A stretch of DNA of 64,000 nucleotides from Stella humosa (lineage in GTDB: Bacteria; Pseudomonadota; Alphaproteobacteria; ATCC43930; Allostellaceae): the NCBI RefSeq assembly GCF_006738645.1, contig NZ_AP019700.1, forward strand, positions 508,001 to 572,000, read 5' to 3'. The notes under the pieces were generated by a model. It saw nothing but the letters and a program-made list of their open reading frames with translations, searched no databases and had not been told where the DNA came from. Positions 55,093-63,974 of this stretch are shown piece by piece (position 1 is the first letter of the stretch; each line of letters begins with the position of its first letter). The position numbers were made by a program, and so were the translations under genes.

Positions 55093-56525
55093 CGGCAGGG
55101 TCGTCCGACAAGCTGTGGAAGCTGGACGGGGTCGAGCTGGCCTGGCTGATCCGCTCGCGGCAGGTGTCCGCGCGCGAGGTGACGCAGGCCTGTCTCGACC
55201 GGCTCGACGCCGTCAATCCGCAGATCAATGCGGTCGTCCTGGCGCTGCATGACGAGGCCCTGGCCGAGGCCGATGCCGCCGACCGGGCGGTCGCCCGGGG
55301 CGACGAGCTGGGGCCGCTGCACGGCGTGCCGGTGACGACCAAGGTCAACACCGACCAGCGCGGCTGCCCGACCGACAACGGCATCGTCGCCTTCAAGGAC
55401 CTGGTCGCCACCGAGGACAGCCCGGTGGTGGCCAACCTGCGCAAGGCGGGTGCCGTTGTCATCGGGCGCACCAACACGCCCGGCTTCTCGATGCGCTGGT
55501 TCACCGACAACGACCTGCACGGGCTGACGAAGAACCCGTGGCGCGGCGACATCACCGCCGGCGGGTCGAGCGGCGGGGCGGGGTCGGCGATCGCGGCCGG
55601 CATCGGCCCGATCTCGCAGGGCAACGACATCGCGGGCTCCATCCGCTACCCGGCCTACTGCAACGGCGTCACCGGCATCCGGCCGACCTTCGGGCGGGTG
55701 CCGTCCTTCAACGGCACGGCCAAGGGCACGCGGCCGATCTCCTCGCAGTTGATGGCGGTGAACGGCCCGCTCGCGCGCCGCATCCGCGACCTGCGGGTGG
55801 CCTTCCAGGCGCTGTCGGCGGGCGACCCGCGCGACCCGCGCTGGGTTGGCGTGCCCTTCGCGGGGCCGCCCGTCACCCGGCCGATCCGGGTCGCCATGGT
55901 GGTCGATCCGGCCGGGCTGGGCGTGCATCCGGCGGTGGCCGACGGCATCCGCCGGGCCGGCCAGGTGCTGGCCGATGCCGGCTATGTCGTCGAGGAAGTG
56001 GAGCCGCCGCGCTTCGGCGAGGCGGCCCAGCTATGGGCGGCGATCGGCAATGACGACGTCATGGCCCAGCTTGCCCCGCCGGCCGAGCAGTATGGCGACC
56101 AGGGCATCAAGACCAGCGTGAAGCTGTGGATGGCGCAGGGACAGGCCGAGACGGACCCGGCCGTCCGCTTTGCCGCCTTCCGCCAGGCGCTGGCCACGCG
56201 CGAGAAGATCCTGGGCGAGTGGCAGATGTTCTTCGAGGACCGGCCGATCGTGCTGGCCCCGGTCTCGGCCGAGCCGCCCTATCCGCACGATGCCGACCTG
56301 ATCGGCGTCGAGGCGATGGGGCGGATGTTCACCGCCCAGCGCGCCCAGCTCGCGGTCTCGGTCCTGGGGCTGCCCGGCGTCTCGGTGCCGGTCGGGCTCC
56401 ATGACGGCATCCCGATCGGCGTGCAGGTGGTGGCGGGCCGCTACCGCGAGGATCTCTGCCTGGACGCGGCCGAGATCATCGAGGCGCGCTGCGGACTGTC
56501 GACCCCGATCGACCCGAGGGCCTGA
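55089..56525 (+). CDS. Amidase-signature family amidase
   Basis: Amidohydrolase of 478 residues with the amidase triad K85 (VTTKVNTD), cis-S160 (GGSSGGAGSA) and nucleophile S184 (GNDIAGSIRYPA). The rest is typical of this large family. The ATG overlaps the C45 stop (ATGA), so the two amide-acting enzymes are coupled and may act in sequence. Its last 85 bp overlap the convergent GntR gene. The substrate is unknown. Confidence 0.93.
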   Translation: MTAGSSDKLWKLDGVELAWLIRSRQVSAREVTQACLDRLDAVNPQINAVVLALHDEALAEADAADRAVARGDELGPLHGVPVTTKVNTDQRGCPTDNGIVAFKDLVATEDSPVVANLRKAGAVVIGRTNTPGFSMRWFTDNDLHGLTKNPWRGDITAGGSSGGAGSAIAAGIGPISQGNDIAGSIRYPAYCNGVTGIRPTFGRVPSFNGTAKGTRPISSQLMAVNGPLARRIRDLRVAFQALSAGDPRDPRWVGVPFAGPPVTRPIRVAMVVDPAGLGVHPAVADGIRRAGQVLADAGYVVEEVEPPRFGEAAQLWAAIGNDDVMAQLAPPAEQYGDQGIKTSVKLWMAQGQAETDPAVRFAAFRQALATREKILGEWQMFFEDRPIVLAPVSAEPPYPHDADLIGVEAMGRMFTAQRAQLAVSVLGLPGVSVPVGLHDGIPIGVQVVAGRYREDLCLDAAEIIEARCGLSTPIDPRA

Positions 56526-57508
56526 GGCAGTTCCGGCAGGTCCGGCAGCGGCACGGTCTGGCGCTTGCGCTCGGCCGTGTCGCGCGTGTCCCAGTCGAGG
56601 TAGGAGCGCGCGGCCAGGGCCAGGTGGCGCTCCAGCAGCGAGGCGGCCCAGGCGCGGTCGTTCTTCTCGATCGCGTCCTGGATCTCCAGATGCTCGCGCG
56701 AGGATTGGATGAACCGCGTCGGCGAAAGGCGCTGGAAGGCGTAGTGCTCGCCGAAGCGGCGCAGCGCGTTCTGCCGGCGCACCGCCTCGATGATGAAGCG
56801 GTTGTGCGACCACAGCGCGACCGTCTCGTGGAAGGCGTTGTTGGTCGCCAGCCAGCGGTCGGGGTCGAGGCGGCCGACATCGCGCAGGATGACCATGTGC
56901 TCCTCGCGCAGCCGGGCCAGCGCAGCCGGGTCGACGGCGTAGGTTGGCTCGGCCAGGGCCGCGCACTCCACGACGATACGGAAGCGATAGCTCTCGGTCA
57001 CGGCGTCGCGCGAATCCAGGGCCTCGGTGAAGCGCCAGCCATGGCCGCGCTGGCGGCGCGCCAGCCCGTCGTCGCTGAGCCGCATCAGCACCCGGCGCAC
57101 CACCCCGCGCGACACGCCGTAGCGCGGCATCAGCGATGCCTCGGACACCTCGTTCGGCAGCAGCCCGCGCGAGCGGTCGGCCAGGATCGCCCGATGCAGC
57201 TCGTCGACCGAGGATTGCGGCAGCGGCGCCTCGCCCGCGGCGGCGTCGCCCTCGAGGGTCCGTGCGAGCGCGAAACCGCGACCGGCATCGAAGGCGAGCC
57301 AGCCCAGTTCCTCCAGCCGGCGCAGGGCCGCGCGCACCGGCGTACGCGACACGCCGAACCGCCGCGCCAGGGGCAGCTCGCGCACCGCACCGCCCACGGC
57401 GATACCGTCGGCGACGATGGCGGCCAGGATCTGGCGCACCAGCTCGGTCTGCAGGGCACTCTGCCCGGCAGGCCGGCGGGTGCGGCGCGGGCGTTCGCTG
57501 GTCGTCAT
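56441..57508 (-). CDS. GntR/FCD regulator with two winged-helix domains
   Basis: Regulator of 355 residues with two GntR-type winged helices. The first is about residues 22-85 (LARRFGVSRTPVRAALRRLE), the second about 105-165 (MPRYGVSRGVVRRVLMRLSD), before a single FCD domain (about 175-300, FHETVALWSHNRF then REHLEIQDAIEKND). Usual FCD regulators have one winged helix. The C-terminal 28 residues overlap the amidase gene, read on the opposite strand. It is divergent from the family 5 binding protein at 57643; an AT-rich patch at 57552-57568 between them is a candidate site. Probably regulates that gene, or the amidase operon, or both. Confidence 0.85.
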   Translation of the reverse strand: MTTSERPRRTRRPAGQSALQTELVRQILAAIVADGIAVGGAVRELPLARRFGVSRTPVRAALRRLEELGWLAFDAGRGFALARTLEGDAAAGEAPLPQSSVDELHRAILADRSRGLLPNEVSEASLMPRYGVSRGVVRRVLMRLSDDGLARRQRGHGWRFTEALDSRDAVTESYRFRIVVECAALAEPTYAVDPAALARLREEHMVILRDVGRLDPDRWLATNNAFHETVALWSHNRFIIEAVRRQNALRRFGEHYAFQRLSPTRFIQSSREHLEIQDAIEKNDRAWAASLLERHLALAARSYLDWDTRDTAERKRQTVPLPDLPELPQALGSIGVDSPQRASMISAASRQRSSR

Positions 57509-57642
57509 GCCGGCTGGCGCTCCTTGCCCGGGTAAGGTTGGACGGGGCTGCTTTTCATATTGATAAAACGCAAGGATCGGGGAAGATAGCGCAAACCGCT
57601 CGCAGTGCTGTCGGCGGAACCGGAACAGGAGAAAATCGGGGC

Positions 57643-59199
57643 ATGAGCAAGAAAGTCTTTCTGGCGGCCGCTGCCGCAGCCGTCCTGGCGCTGCCGGCGG
57701 CAGCGCAGGATGCGCCGCGCAAGGGCGGCACGCTGACCATCGCGCTGAACGCCGACATCCGCAGCCTGGACCCTGGCATCAACCGCGACGGCAATACCGA
57801 TTCCGTTGCCCACATGATCTATGAGGGGCTGGTGGGCTATCGCACCGACCTCAGCGTCGGGTCGCAGCTTGCCAAGTCCTGGAAGGTCGAGGACGACGGC
57901 CGCACCTATCGCTTTACGCTGCGCGACGGCGCGAAGTTCCACAATGGTGCCGCCGTCACCGCCGCCGACGTGAAGTCGAGCTGGGACCGCCAGATCGCCA
58001 ACAAGGCCTGGCCGTGCGCCCGCTTCTTCAACGGCAGCAGCGGCATCAAGGTGGAAGCGGTCGAGGCGCCGGACGCCGCCACCGTCGTCTATCGCCTGGA
58101 GAAGCCGAGCGCGCTGTTCCTGAAGCAGCTTGCCAACTTCCAGTGCGCCGTCGTCGCCATCCATCCCGCTTCCTTCGATGGCGAGGGCAAGTGGAAGGAT
58201 GCGATCGGCACCGGCCCCTTCAAGCTGAAGGAATGGAAGCGCGGCGAGTACATCTCGATGGAGCGGGTGGCGGACTATGTCCCCAACCCCGAGCCGGCCA
58301 GCGGCTATGCCGGCGCCCGCGTCGCCCATGTCGACAATCTCATGGTACGCATCATCCCCGACGGCAGCGCCGCCGAGGCCGCGATGGTCAGCGGTGCCGT
58401 CGACATCCTGCCCGACGTCGACGCCCACCGCATCGACGGGCTGAAGCAGAAGGGCATGACCGTGCTGACGGCACCCGGCCTGGGCTGGTCGTCGATCCTG
58501 ATCCAGACCCGCGACCCGCTGCTGGCCAACGTCAAGATCCGCCAAGCGATCGCCCACGCGCTGGACCTGGCGGAGATCGCCGACGTTCGCTCGATGGGGC
58601 TGACCAAGGCCAATCCGTCTGCCGTCGCCGCCGCGACCGCCTATTTCCAGCCGTCCTTCCTCGACTGGCCGGCCTATGACCCGAAGAAGGCGCAGGCGCT
58701 CCTGAAGGAGGCCGGCTACAAGGGCGAGACGATCCGGCTGCAGACCAACAAGCGCTACAGCGGCATGTACGACAATTCGGTCATGGCCCAGGCTATGCTG
58801 ACGGCGGCCGGCTTCAAGGTGGAGTTGGAGGTGCTGGAATGGGCCACTCAGCTCGACAACTACCTGAAGGGCAACTTCCAGCTCCAGTCCTTCAGCTACT
58901 CCGCGCGCCTCGATCCGGGCCTCATGTACTCGGCCCTGATCGGCGACAAGGAAAAGCTGAAATGGGCGCAGTGGGAGGACTCAACCGCGATCAAGCTGCT
59001 GGAAGAGGCCAACACGTCGCTGGATGAGGCGCGGCGCAAGGCGATCTTCGTCGAGCTGCACAAGATGGTGGCCCAGCAGGTGCCGGTCGTCGGCCTCTAT
59101 TTCGACACCGGCATCGAGGCCACCGGGCCGAAGATCCGCGGCTACAAGCCCTGGGCCGCCGGCAAGCCGCTGCCCTGGGGCGTCTGGAAGGCCGGCTGA
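57643..59199 (+). CDS. ABC substrate-binding protein, family 5, copy 1
   Basis: Periplasmic binding protein of 518 residues with a Sec signal peptide (AAAAAVLALPAAAQDAP). It shows the family 5 body: ADIRSLDPGINRDGNTD, GRTYRFTLRDGAKFHNGAAV and RQAIAHALDLAEIADV. It is clearly paralogous to the gene at 60122 (for example, both have ADIRSL-PGINRDGNTD), with a hydrolase between them. No permease or ATPase is in the window, so partners must lie elsewhere or downstream. CAGGAGAAAA lies before the ATG. Confidence 0.92.
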   Translation: MSKKVFLAAAAAAVLALPAAAQDAPRKGGTLTIALNADIRSLDPGINRDGNTDSVAHMIYEGLVGYRTDLSVGSQLAKSWKVEDDGRTYRFTLRDGAKFHNGAAVTAADVKSSWDRQIANKAWPCARFFNGSSGIKVEAVEAPDAATVVYRLEKPSALFLKQLANFQCAVVAIHPASFDGEGKWKDAIGTGPFKLKEWKRGEYISMERVADYVPNPEPASGYAGARVAHVDNLMVRIIPDGSAAEAAMVSGAVDILPDVDAHRIDGLKQKGMTVLTAPGLGWSSILIQTRDPLLANVKIRQAIAHALDLAEIADVRSMGLTKANPSAVAAATAYFQPSFLDWPAYDPKKAQALLKEAGYKGETIRLQTNKRYSGMYDNSVMAQAMLTAAGFKVELEVLEWATQLDNYLKGNFQLQSFSYSARLDPGLMYSALIGDKEKLKWAQWEDSTAIKLLEEANTSLDEARRKAIFVELHKMVAQQVPVVGLYFDTGIEATGPKIRGYKPWAAGKPLPWGVWKAG

Positions 59200-59263
59200 C
59201 GCCGGGATTGCCGTCCGGGCGCCCCGGCGCCCGGACGGACACCAAGAAACGAGGAAATGCGGG

Positions 59264-60118
59264 ATGACGGGTACGATCGAGCGGACGAGAGAGCAGGCCT
59301 TCTACGCGCGCGGCAAGACGACGATCTATGCCTGCCAGGCCGACCAGCGGTTCAGCTACTGCTGCTACGTGCCGCGCGCGGTGGAAGAGAACCCCGACCG
59401 CCAGTTCCCGCTGTTCGTCGCCGTGCACGGCACCGGGCGGCTGATGACCGCCTATCGCGACCTGTTCGCCGAATTCGCCGAGCGCCACGGCGTCATCGTC
59501 CTGGCGCCCTTGTTCCCGGCCGGCATCACCGGGCCCAACGACCTCAACAGCTACAAGTTCATCCGCGCGGGCGACCTGCACTACGACGCGGTGCTGCTGG
59601 CGATGGTGGAGGAGGCGGCCCGGCGCTGGCCGATCGACACCCGGCGCTTCTCGCTGTTCGGCTTCTCGGGTGGCGGGCACTTCGCCCATCGCTTCTTCTA
59701 CCTGCACCCCGAGCGACTGTCGGCCGTGTCGATCGGCGCGCCCGGCGTCGTCACGCTGCTGGATTTCGACCACGACTTCTGGGTCGGGGTACGCGATTTC
59801 GAGGCGGTTTTCGGCAAGGCGATCGACCTGGAGGCGATGCGCCGGGTGGCCGTCCACATGATCGTCGGCGGCGACGATACCGAGACGTGGGAGATCACGA
59901 TCCGCCCGGATAGCCCGCGCTGGATGCCGGGTGCCGACTTGGCCGGCGCCGACCGCCAGGACCGCATGCGCGCGCTGAAGGCCAGCTTCGAGCGCCACGG
60001 CATCGCCGTGCGCCACGACACCGTGCCCGGCGTCGCCCATAACGGCCTGGCCATGGTGCCGCTGGTCGAGCAGTTCCTGGCCGACGCCATGGCCGCGCCC
60101 TTGCAGAAGGTGGGCTGA
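59264..60118 (+). CDS. Alpha/beta hydrolase, PHB-depolymerase-like
   Basis: Probable hydrolase of 284 residues. The oxyanion region is LFVAVHGTGR, the nucleophile S135 lies in FGFSGGGHFAHRF, and HNGL in GVAHNGLAM is a candidate His. A candidate acid is D in VGGDDTETW. No signal peptide, so it acts in the cytoplasm. Sandwiched between two binding-protein paralogues, 64 bp after the first and 3 bp before the second, it probably processes the imported compound. The substrate is unknown. Confidence 0.8.
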   Translation: MTGTIERTREQAFYARGKTTIYACQADQRFSYCCYVPRAVEENPDRQFPLFVAVHGTGRLMTAYRDLFAEFAERHGVIVLAPLFPAGITGPNDLNSYKFIRAGDLHYDAVLLAMVEEAARRWPIDTRRFSLFGFSGGGHFAHRFFYLHPERLSAVSIGAPGVVTLLDFDHDFWVGVRDFEAVFGKAIDLEAMRRVAVHMIVGGDDTETWEITIRPDSPRWMPGADLAGADRQDRMRALKASFERHGIAVRHDTVPGVAHNGLAMVPLVEQFLADAMAAPLQKVG

Positions 60119-60121
60119 GCC

Positions 60122-61669
60122 ATGCGCACGCTCGCTGCCGCCGCCATCCTGCTCGCCGCCCTGCCGGCCGCCGCCCAGGACGCCCCCCGCAAGGGCGGCA
60201 CCTTCACCATCGCGATCAATGCCGACATCCGCAGCCTGGAGCCCGGCATCAACCGCGACGGCAACACCGACACGGTCGTCCATACGATCTTCGAGGGGCT
60301 GGTCGCCTACAAGGCGGACCTGACGGTCGGCCCCGCCCTGGCGGAATCCTGGACGGCCAGCGAGGACGGCCGCACCTGGACGTTCCGGCTGCGCGAGGGG
60401 GTCCGTTTCCACAATGGCCAGCCGCTGACGGCGGCCGCCCTGAAATGGGCGTGGGATCGCCAGTGGGCGGCCGAGCGCTGGGGCTGCAAGCGCTTCTTCG
60501 ACGGCACCACCGGCCTGAAGGTCGAGGCGGTCGAGGTGCCGGACGACCGCACCGTCGTCTATCGCCTGGCCCAGCCGAGTGGCCTCTTCCTGAAGCAGCT
60601 CGCCAACGTGCAGTGCGGCATCGTCGCCGTCCACCCCGACAGCGCCGATGCCGAGGGCAAGTGGAAGGAGCCGATCGGCACCGGCCCGTTGAAGCTCGGC
60701 GAATGGCGGCGGGGCGAGTATGTCTCGCTCGACCGGTTCGACGGCTACAAGGCGAGTGCGGCGCCCGCCAGCGCCTATTCGGGCGCGCGGATCATGCATT
60801 TCGACCGCGTGGTGTTCCGCGTCGTGCCGGATTCCAGTTCCGCCGAGGCAGGCCTGGCGACCGGCGCCATCGACCTGCTGCCCGAGGTCGAGGCGCATCG
60901 GGTGGCCGCCCTCAAGCAGCGCGGCGTCAACGTGATGTCGTCGCCGGGCCTTAGCTGGGCCGTGCTGCTGATGCAGATCCGCGACCCGTTGCTGTCGGAC
61001 GTCCGCATCCGCCGCGCCATCGCCCACGCGCTCGACCTGGAGCAGATCGCCGATGCGCGCGGCGAGGGGTTGGTGAAGCCGCATCCGTCGCCGGTCGATG
61101 CCGGCAGCGCCTATTTCGACGACCGCTTCCGCGCCTGGCCGGCCTACGACCCGGCCAAGGCGAAGGCGCTGCTGAAGGAAGCCGGCTACAAGGGCCAGCC
61201 GCTCAAGATCCAGACCAACAAGCGCTCCAGCGCCAACTACGACAATGCCGTGGTGACCCAGGCGATGCTGGCCGCGGTCGGCTTCAAGGTGGAGCTGGAG
61301 GTGCTGGACTGGGCGACCCAGCTCAACAACTACAACCAGGGCACCTTCCAGGTGCAGTCCTTCGGCTATTCCGCGCGCTTCGACCCCGGCCTGCGCTTCG
61401 CCTCGCTGATCGCCGACAAGGACAAGTCCAAGTGGGCGCAATGGGACGACCCCAAGGCGATCACGCTCCTCCAGGAAAGCACGCGCACGACGGACGAGGC
61501 CCGTCGCAAGGCGATCTTCGCCGAGCTGCACGCGATGCTGGCCGACCAGGTGCCGACGATCGGGCTCTATTACGATCCGGGCGTCGAGGCCCTGGGGGCC
61601 AAGGTGCGCGGCTACGCCACCTGGCCCGCCAGCCGCCCTATCCCGTGGGGCGTTTGGAAGGTGCAGTAG
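60122..61669 (+). CDS. ABC substrate-binding protein, family 5, copy 2
   Basis: Periplasmic binding protein of 515 residues with a short Sec signal (AAAILLAALPAAAQDAP). Over long stretches it is close to copy 1 (well over half the residues identical by eye) including RIRRAIAHALDLEQIAD. It follows the hydrolase stop by 3 bp, so the three genes form one unit. Its last 32 bp overlap the convergent fhuF-like gene. Two close binding proteins with no adjacent permease suggest separate ligands feeding a shared transporter. Confidence 0.92.
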   Translation: MRTLAAAAILLAALPAAAQDAPRKGGTFTIAINADIRSLEPGINRDGNTDTVVHTIFEGLVAYKADLTVGPALAESWTASEDGRTWTFRLREGVRFHNGQPLTAAALKWAWDRQWAAERWGCKRFFDGTTGLKVEAVEVPDDRTVVYRLAQPSGLFLKQLANVQCGIVAVHPDSADAEGKWKEPIGTGPLKLGEWRRGEYVSLDRFDGYKASAAPASAYSGARIMHFDRVVFRVVPDSSSAEAGLATGAIDLLPEVEAHRVAALKQRGVNVMSSPGLSWAVLLMQIRDPLLSDVRIRRAIAHALDLEQIADARGEGLVKPHPSPVDAGSAYFDDRFRAWPAYDPAKAKALLKEAGYKGQPLKIQTNKRSSANYDNAVVTQAMLAAVGFKVELEVLDWATQLNNYNQGTFQVQSFGYSARFDPGLRFASLIADKDKSKWAQWDDPKAITLLQESTRTTDEARRKAIFAELHAMLADQVPTIGLYYDPGVEALGAKVRGYATWPASRPIPWGVWKVQ

Positions 61670-62423
61670 GCGCGGGCAGCGGCAGGCCGGCGGCGACGGC
61701 GGCCAGGACGGCGTCGCGCTCGTCGTCGGCGATCTTGGGGCAGCCGGTGCAGAGCCGCTGCCCCACCCGGTCGCGCAGGCAGCAGAGCCGCCGCCGCCGC
61801 ATCGTCGGATATGCGGGCACCGGCGTCGGGACGTAGCTGATCTGGCCGCGCAGCGGCTCGCACGCGAAGAGGGCGTTGCGCAGCGCCACCGACCGCCCGG
61901 CCACCGCCGGCACGTCGTCCCACTTCTCGCAGAGGAAGGCCATCATCGTCGCCGCGTTCGACCAGAACAGCCGCGTCGCCAGGCCGCTCTGGCGGGCCAA
62001 TGCGGCGATGGCGAGATGGCCCAGCGTGTCCGCGGTCCAGGCGGCCAGCGCCTCCAGCGCCGGGGGGCCGTCCAGCCCCGCGGGCGGCAGCGCCAGGGTC
62101 GCCTTCGGCAGCCCGTCCACGACCAGCAGCGGCGGATCTGGGTCGGGCGCGCCGCCGGCCAGGGCGGCCAGCATCTGCGCCGGCAGCACGGCCGAGAACA
62201 GCGACTTGCTCCAGACCGAAGCCGATGCCCTGGCACAGGCGTCGACGCCGAACCGCCCCCGGCGATGGCGTTCGATCGCTTCGGCCAGGGTCGCCGACGC
62301 CACGACCTGCGACAACGGCATGACCGCTTCGCCGTCCGGCCGCGGCCCGTCATCCTGTGGCATCATGTGCAGCCATGGGCGGGCCACGGCGGCGATGGGT
62401 TCGAAGGGGTCCGGGCTGGTCAC
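61638..62423 (-). CDS. FhuF-like siderophore-iron reductase
   Basis: Protein of 261 residues with the FhuF C-terminal 2Fe-2S cysteines in RLCCLRDRVGQRLCTGCPK, here CC-x9-C-x2-C. The N-terminal part (EPIAAVARPWLHM) is also FhuF-like. It reduces ferric siderophore complexes in the cytoplasm. The start is GTG at 62423, with a weak ribosome site, so the true start is uncertain. It is divergent from the flavin oxidoreductase, and a 19-bp dyad lies in the gap. Confidence 0.8.
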   Translation of the reverse strand: MTSPDPFEPIAAVARPWLHMMPQDDGPRPDGEAVMPLSQVVASATLAEAIERHRRGRFGVDACARASASVWSKSLFSAVLPAQMLAALAGGAPDPDPPLLVVDGLPKATLALPPAGLDGPPALEALAAWTADTLGHLAIAALARQSGLATRLFWSNAATMMAFLCEKWDDVPAVAGRSVALRNALFACEPLRGQISYVPTPVPAYPTMRRRRLCCLRDRVGQRLCTGCPKIADDERDAVLAAVAAGLPLPAPTAPSKRPTG

Positions 62424-62447
62424 GCGGGGCTATGTGTGTCTTTTGCG

Positions 62448-62466
62448 AATGAAATGCAATTCCATT
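62448..62466. promoter_or_regulatory. 19-bp imperfect dyad between fhuF-like and flavin oxidoreductase genes
   Basis: AATGnAATnnnATTnCATT symmetry, 14 of 19 positions, in an AT-rich stretch between divergent genes. A metal-responsive repressor of the Fur type would be expected to act near an fhuF gene, but the sequence does not closely match the E. coli Fur box. Confidence 0.45.
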
Positions 62467-62480
62467 GTGGCGGGGACGAA

Positions 62481-63605
62481 ATGACGGCGAAGCGATCGAC
62501 CGACGAGGCGCATGCGGCCGCCCTGTGGCAGCCTTTCCGGGCCGGCCCGCTGACCCTGCCCAACCGCTTCGTCATGGCGCCGATGACGCGGCGGCGCTCG
62601 CCGGGCGGCATTCCCGGTGCGGACGTGGCGGCCTACTACGCCCGCCGTGCCGCGGGCGGCACCGGCCTCATCGTCACCGAGGGCACCTATGTCGACCACC
62701 CGACCGCCGGCGGCTCCGCCGAGGTGCCGCGCTTCGACGAATCGACCGCGTCGGCCTGGGGCCATGTGGTCGAGCGGGTGCATGCCGAGGGGGCCGCCAT
62801 CTTCCCCCAGCTCTGGCACATCGGCACCGGCCGCGACCCCGGCGCGCCGCCCTTTCCCGATGCACCGGTGCTGGGCCCGTCGGGCCTCGACCTGGCCGGC
62901 CTGCCGAAGGGCCGCGCGGCCACGGAGGCGGAGATCGCCGACCTGGTCGATGCCTACGCCCGCGGCGCCGCGCTGGCGCGGCGGATCGGCTTCGACGGGG
63001 TCGAGGTCCACGCCGCCCATGGCTATCTGATCGACCAGTTCCTGTGGGACCGCACCAACCGCCGCACCGATGGCTATGGCGGCGATGCCCGCGGCCGGGC
63101 CCGTTTCGCGGCCGAGATCGTGGCCGCGATCCGCGCGGCGACAGGGCCGGATTTCCCGATCGCCTTCCGCTTCTCGCAATGGAAGGTCCACCATTACGAC
63201 GCCTGCAACGCCGAGACGCCCGATGAACTGCGCGACCTGCTGGCGCCGATCGCGGCTGCGGGCGTGACCCTGTTCCACGTCTCCGTGCGGCGCTACTGGG
63301 AGGCGGCCTTCGCCGGCTCCGACCTGACCCTGGCCGGCTGGACCCGGAACCTCTTTGGCCTGCCCACCATCACCGTCGGCTCGGTTGGCCTGGGCGGCCC
63401 CTTCGTGGCTGGCGCGGATGCCGGCGGCGCGGTGCCGGCGGCGGATCTGGCCCCGTTGGTCGCCCGCTTCGAGGCGGGAGAGTTCGACCTGGTCGCCGTC
63501 GGCCGCGCCCTGATCGCCGACCCCGGCTGGGTGGCCAAGGTCCGCGACGGCCGGATGGACGAACTGGTGGGCTTCACACCCGAGGCGACGAAGACCTTCG
63601 CCTGA
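62481..63605 (+). CDS. NADH:flavin oxidoreductase, old-yellow-enzyme family
   Basis: FMN-dependent ene-reductase-like TIM barrel of 374 residues. It shows LTLPNRFVMAPMTR, then TGLIVTEGTYVDHP, PQLWHIGTGRD, GFDGVEVHAAHGYLIDQFLW, NRRTDGYGG, and the FMN phosphate region FDLVAVGRALIADP. The His/Asn pair is HAAH. The ATG at 62481 follows GGGGACGAA. It is divergent from fhuF-like and followed by a UxaA-type gene. The substrate, probably an activated alkene, is unknown. Confidence 0.9.
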   Translation: MTAKRSTDEAHAAALWQPFRAGPLTLPNRFVMAPMTRRRSPGGIPGADVAAYYARRAAGGTGLIVTEGTYVDHPTAGGSAEVPRFDESTASAWGHVVERVHAEGAAIFPQLWHIGTGRDPGAPPFPDAPVLGPSGLDLAGLPKGRAATEAEIADLVDAYARGAALARRIGFDGVEVHAAHGYLIDQFLWDRTNRRTDGYGGDARGRARFAAEIVAAIRAATGPDFPIAFRFSQWKVHHYDACNAETPDELRDLLAPIAAAGVTLFHVSVRRYWEAAFAGSDLTLAGWTRNLFGLPTITVGSVGLGGPFVAGADAGGAVPAADLAPLVARFEAGEFDLVAVGRALIADPGWVAKVRDGRMDELVGFTPEATKTFA

Positions 63606-63611
63606 AGACAA

Positions 63612-63640
63612 CCGGCGGGCGGTTGACCCGGCCCGCCCGG
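63612..63640. terminator. GC hairpin after the flavin oxidoreductase
   Basis: GGCGGGC (63614-63620) and GCCCGCC (63631-63637), with a 10-nt loop, lie just after the oxidoreductase stop. No T-tract follows, so terminator status is weak. Confidence 0.3.
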
Positions 63641-63690
63641 CGGCGCAACCCTTTCCGGCAACAAGAACTGTCGGAGGGAGCCACAGGACG

Positions 63691-63972
63691 ATGATTCACT
63701 TTCTCGTACATGACGAGGGCGACTCCTGCGGGGTCGTCGTCGTAGAGGGCATCAAGGCCGGTCAGAAGCTGACCGGCTGGATCATGGATCAGGACCGCAC
63801 GATCGAGATCGCGGTCACCCAGGACATTCCGATCGGCCACAAGCTCGCCACCCGCGACCTGGCCGAGGGCGACACGGTGATCAAGTACGGCGTCGACATC
63901 GGCCGCGTCGTGGCGCCGATCCCGACCGGCGCCCATCTCCACGTCCACAACGTCAAGACGAAGCGGTGGTAG
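63691..63972 (+). CDS. UxaA-type hydro-lyase, small SAF-domain subunit
   Basis: Protein of 93 residues made of one SAF domain, as found at the N-terminus of altronate/galactarate dehydratases (UxaA/GarD). It shows VVVEGIKAGQKLTGWIMDQD, then IPIGHKLATRDLAEGD, KYGVDIGRVVAPIPTGAHLH and VHNVKTKRW, typical of the split small subunit. CGGAGGGAG lies before the ATG. The large subunit should be the gene at 63975. The sugar-acid substrate cannot be told. Confidence 0.87.
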   Translation: MIHFLVHDEGDSCGVVVVEGIKAGQKLTGWIMDQDRTIEIAVTQDIPIGHKLATRDLAEGDTVIKYGVDIGRVVAPIPTGAHLHVHNVKTKRW

Positions 63973-63974
63973 GG

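Noticed and set aside
58991-61531. 846-codon open frame on the minus strand
   Set aside because: Opposite three real genes, no family signature.
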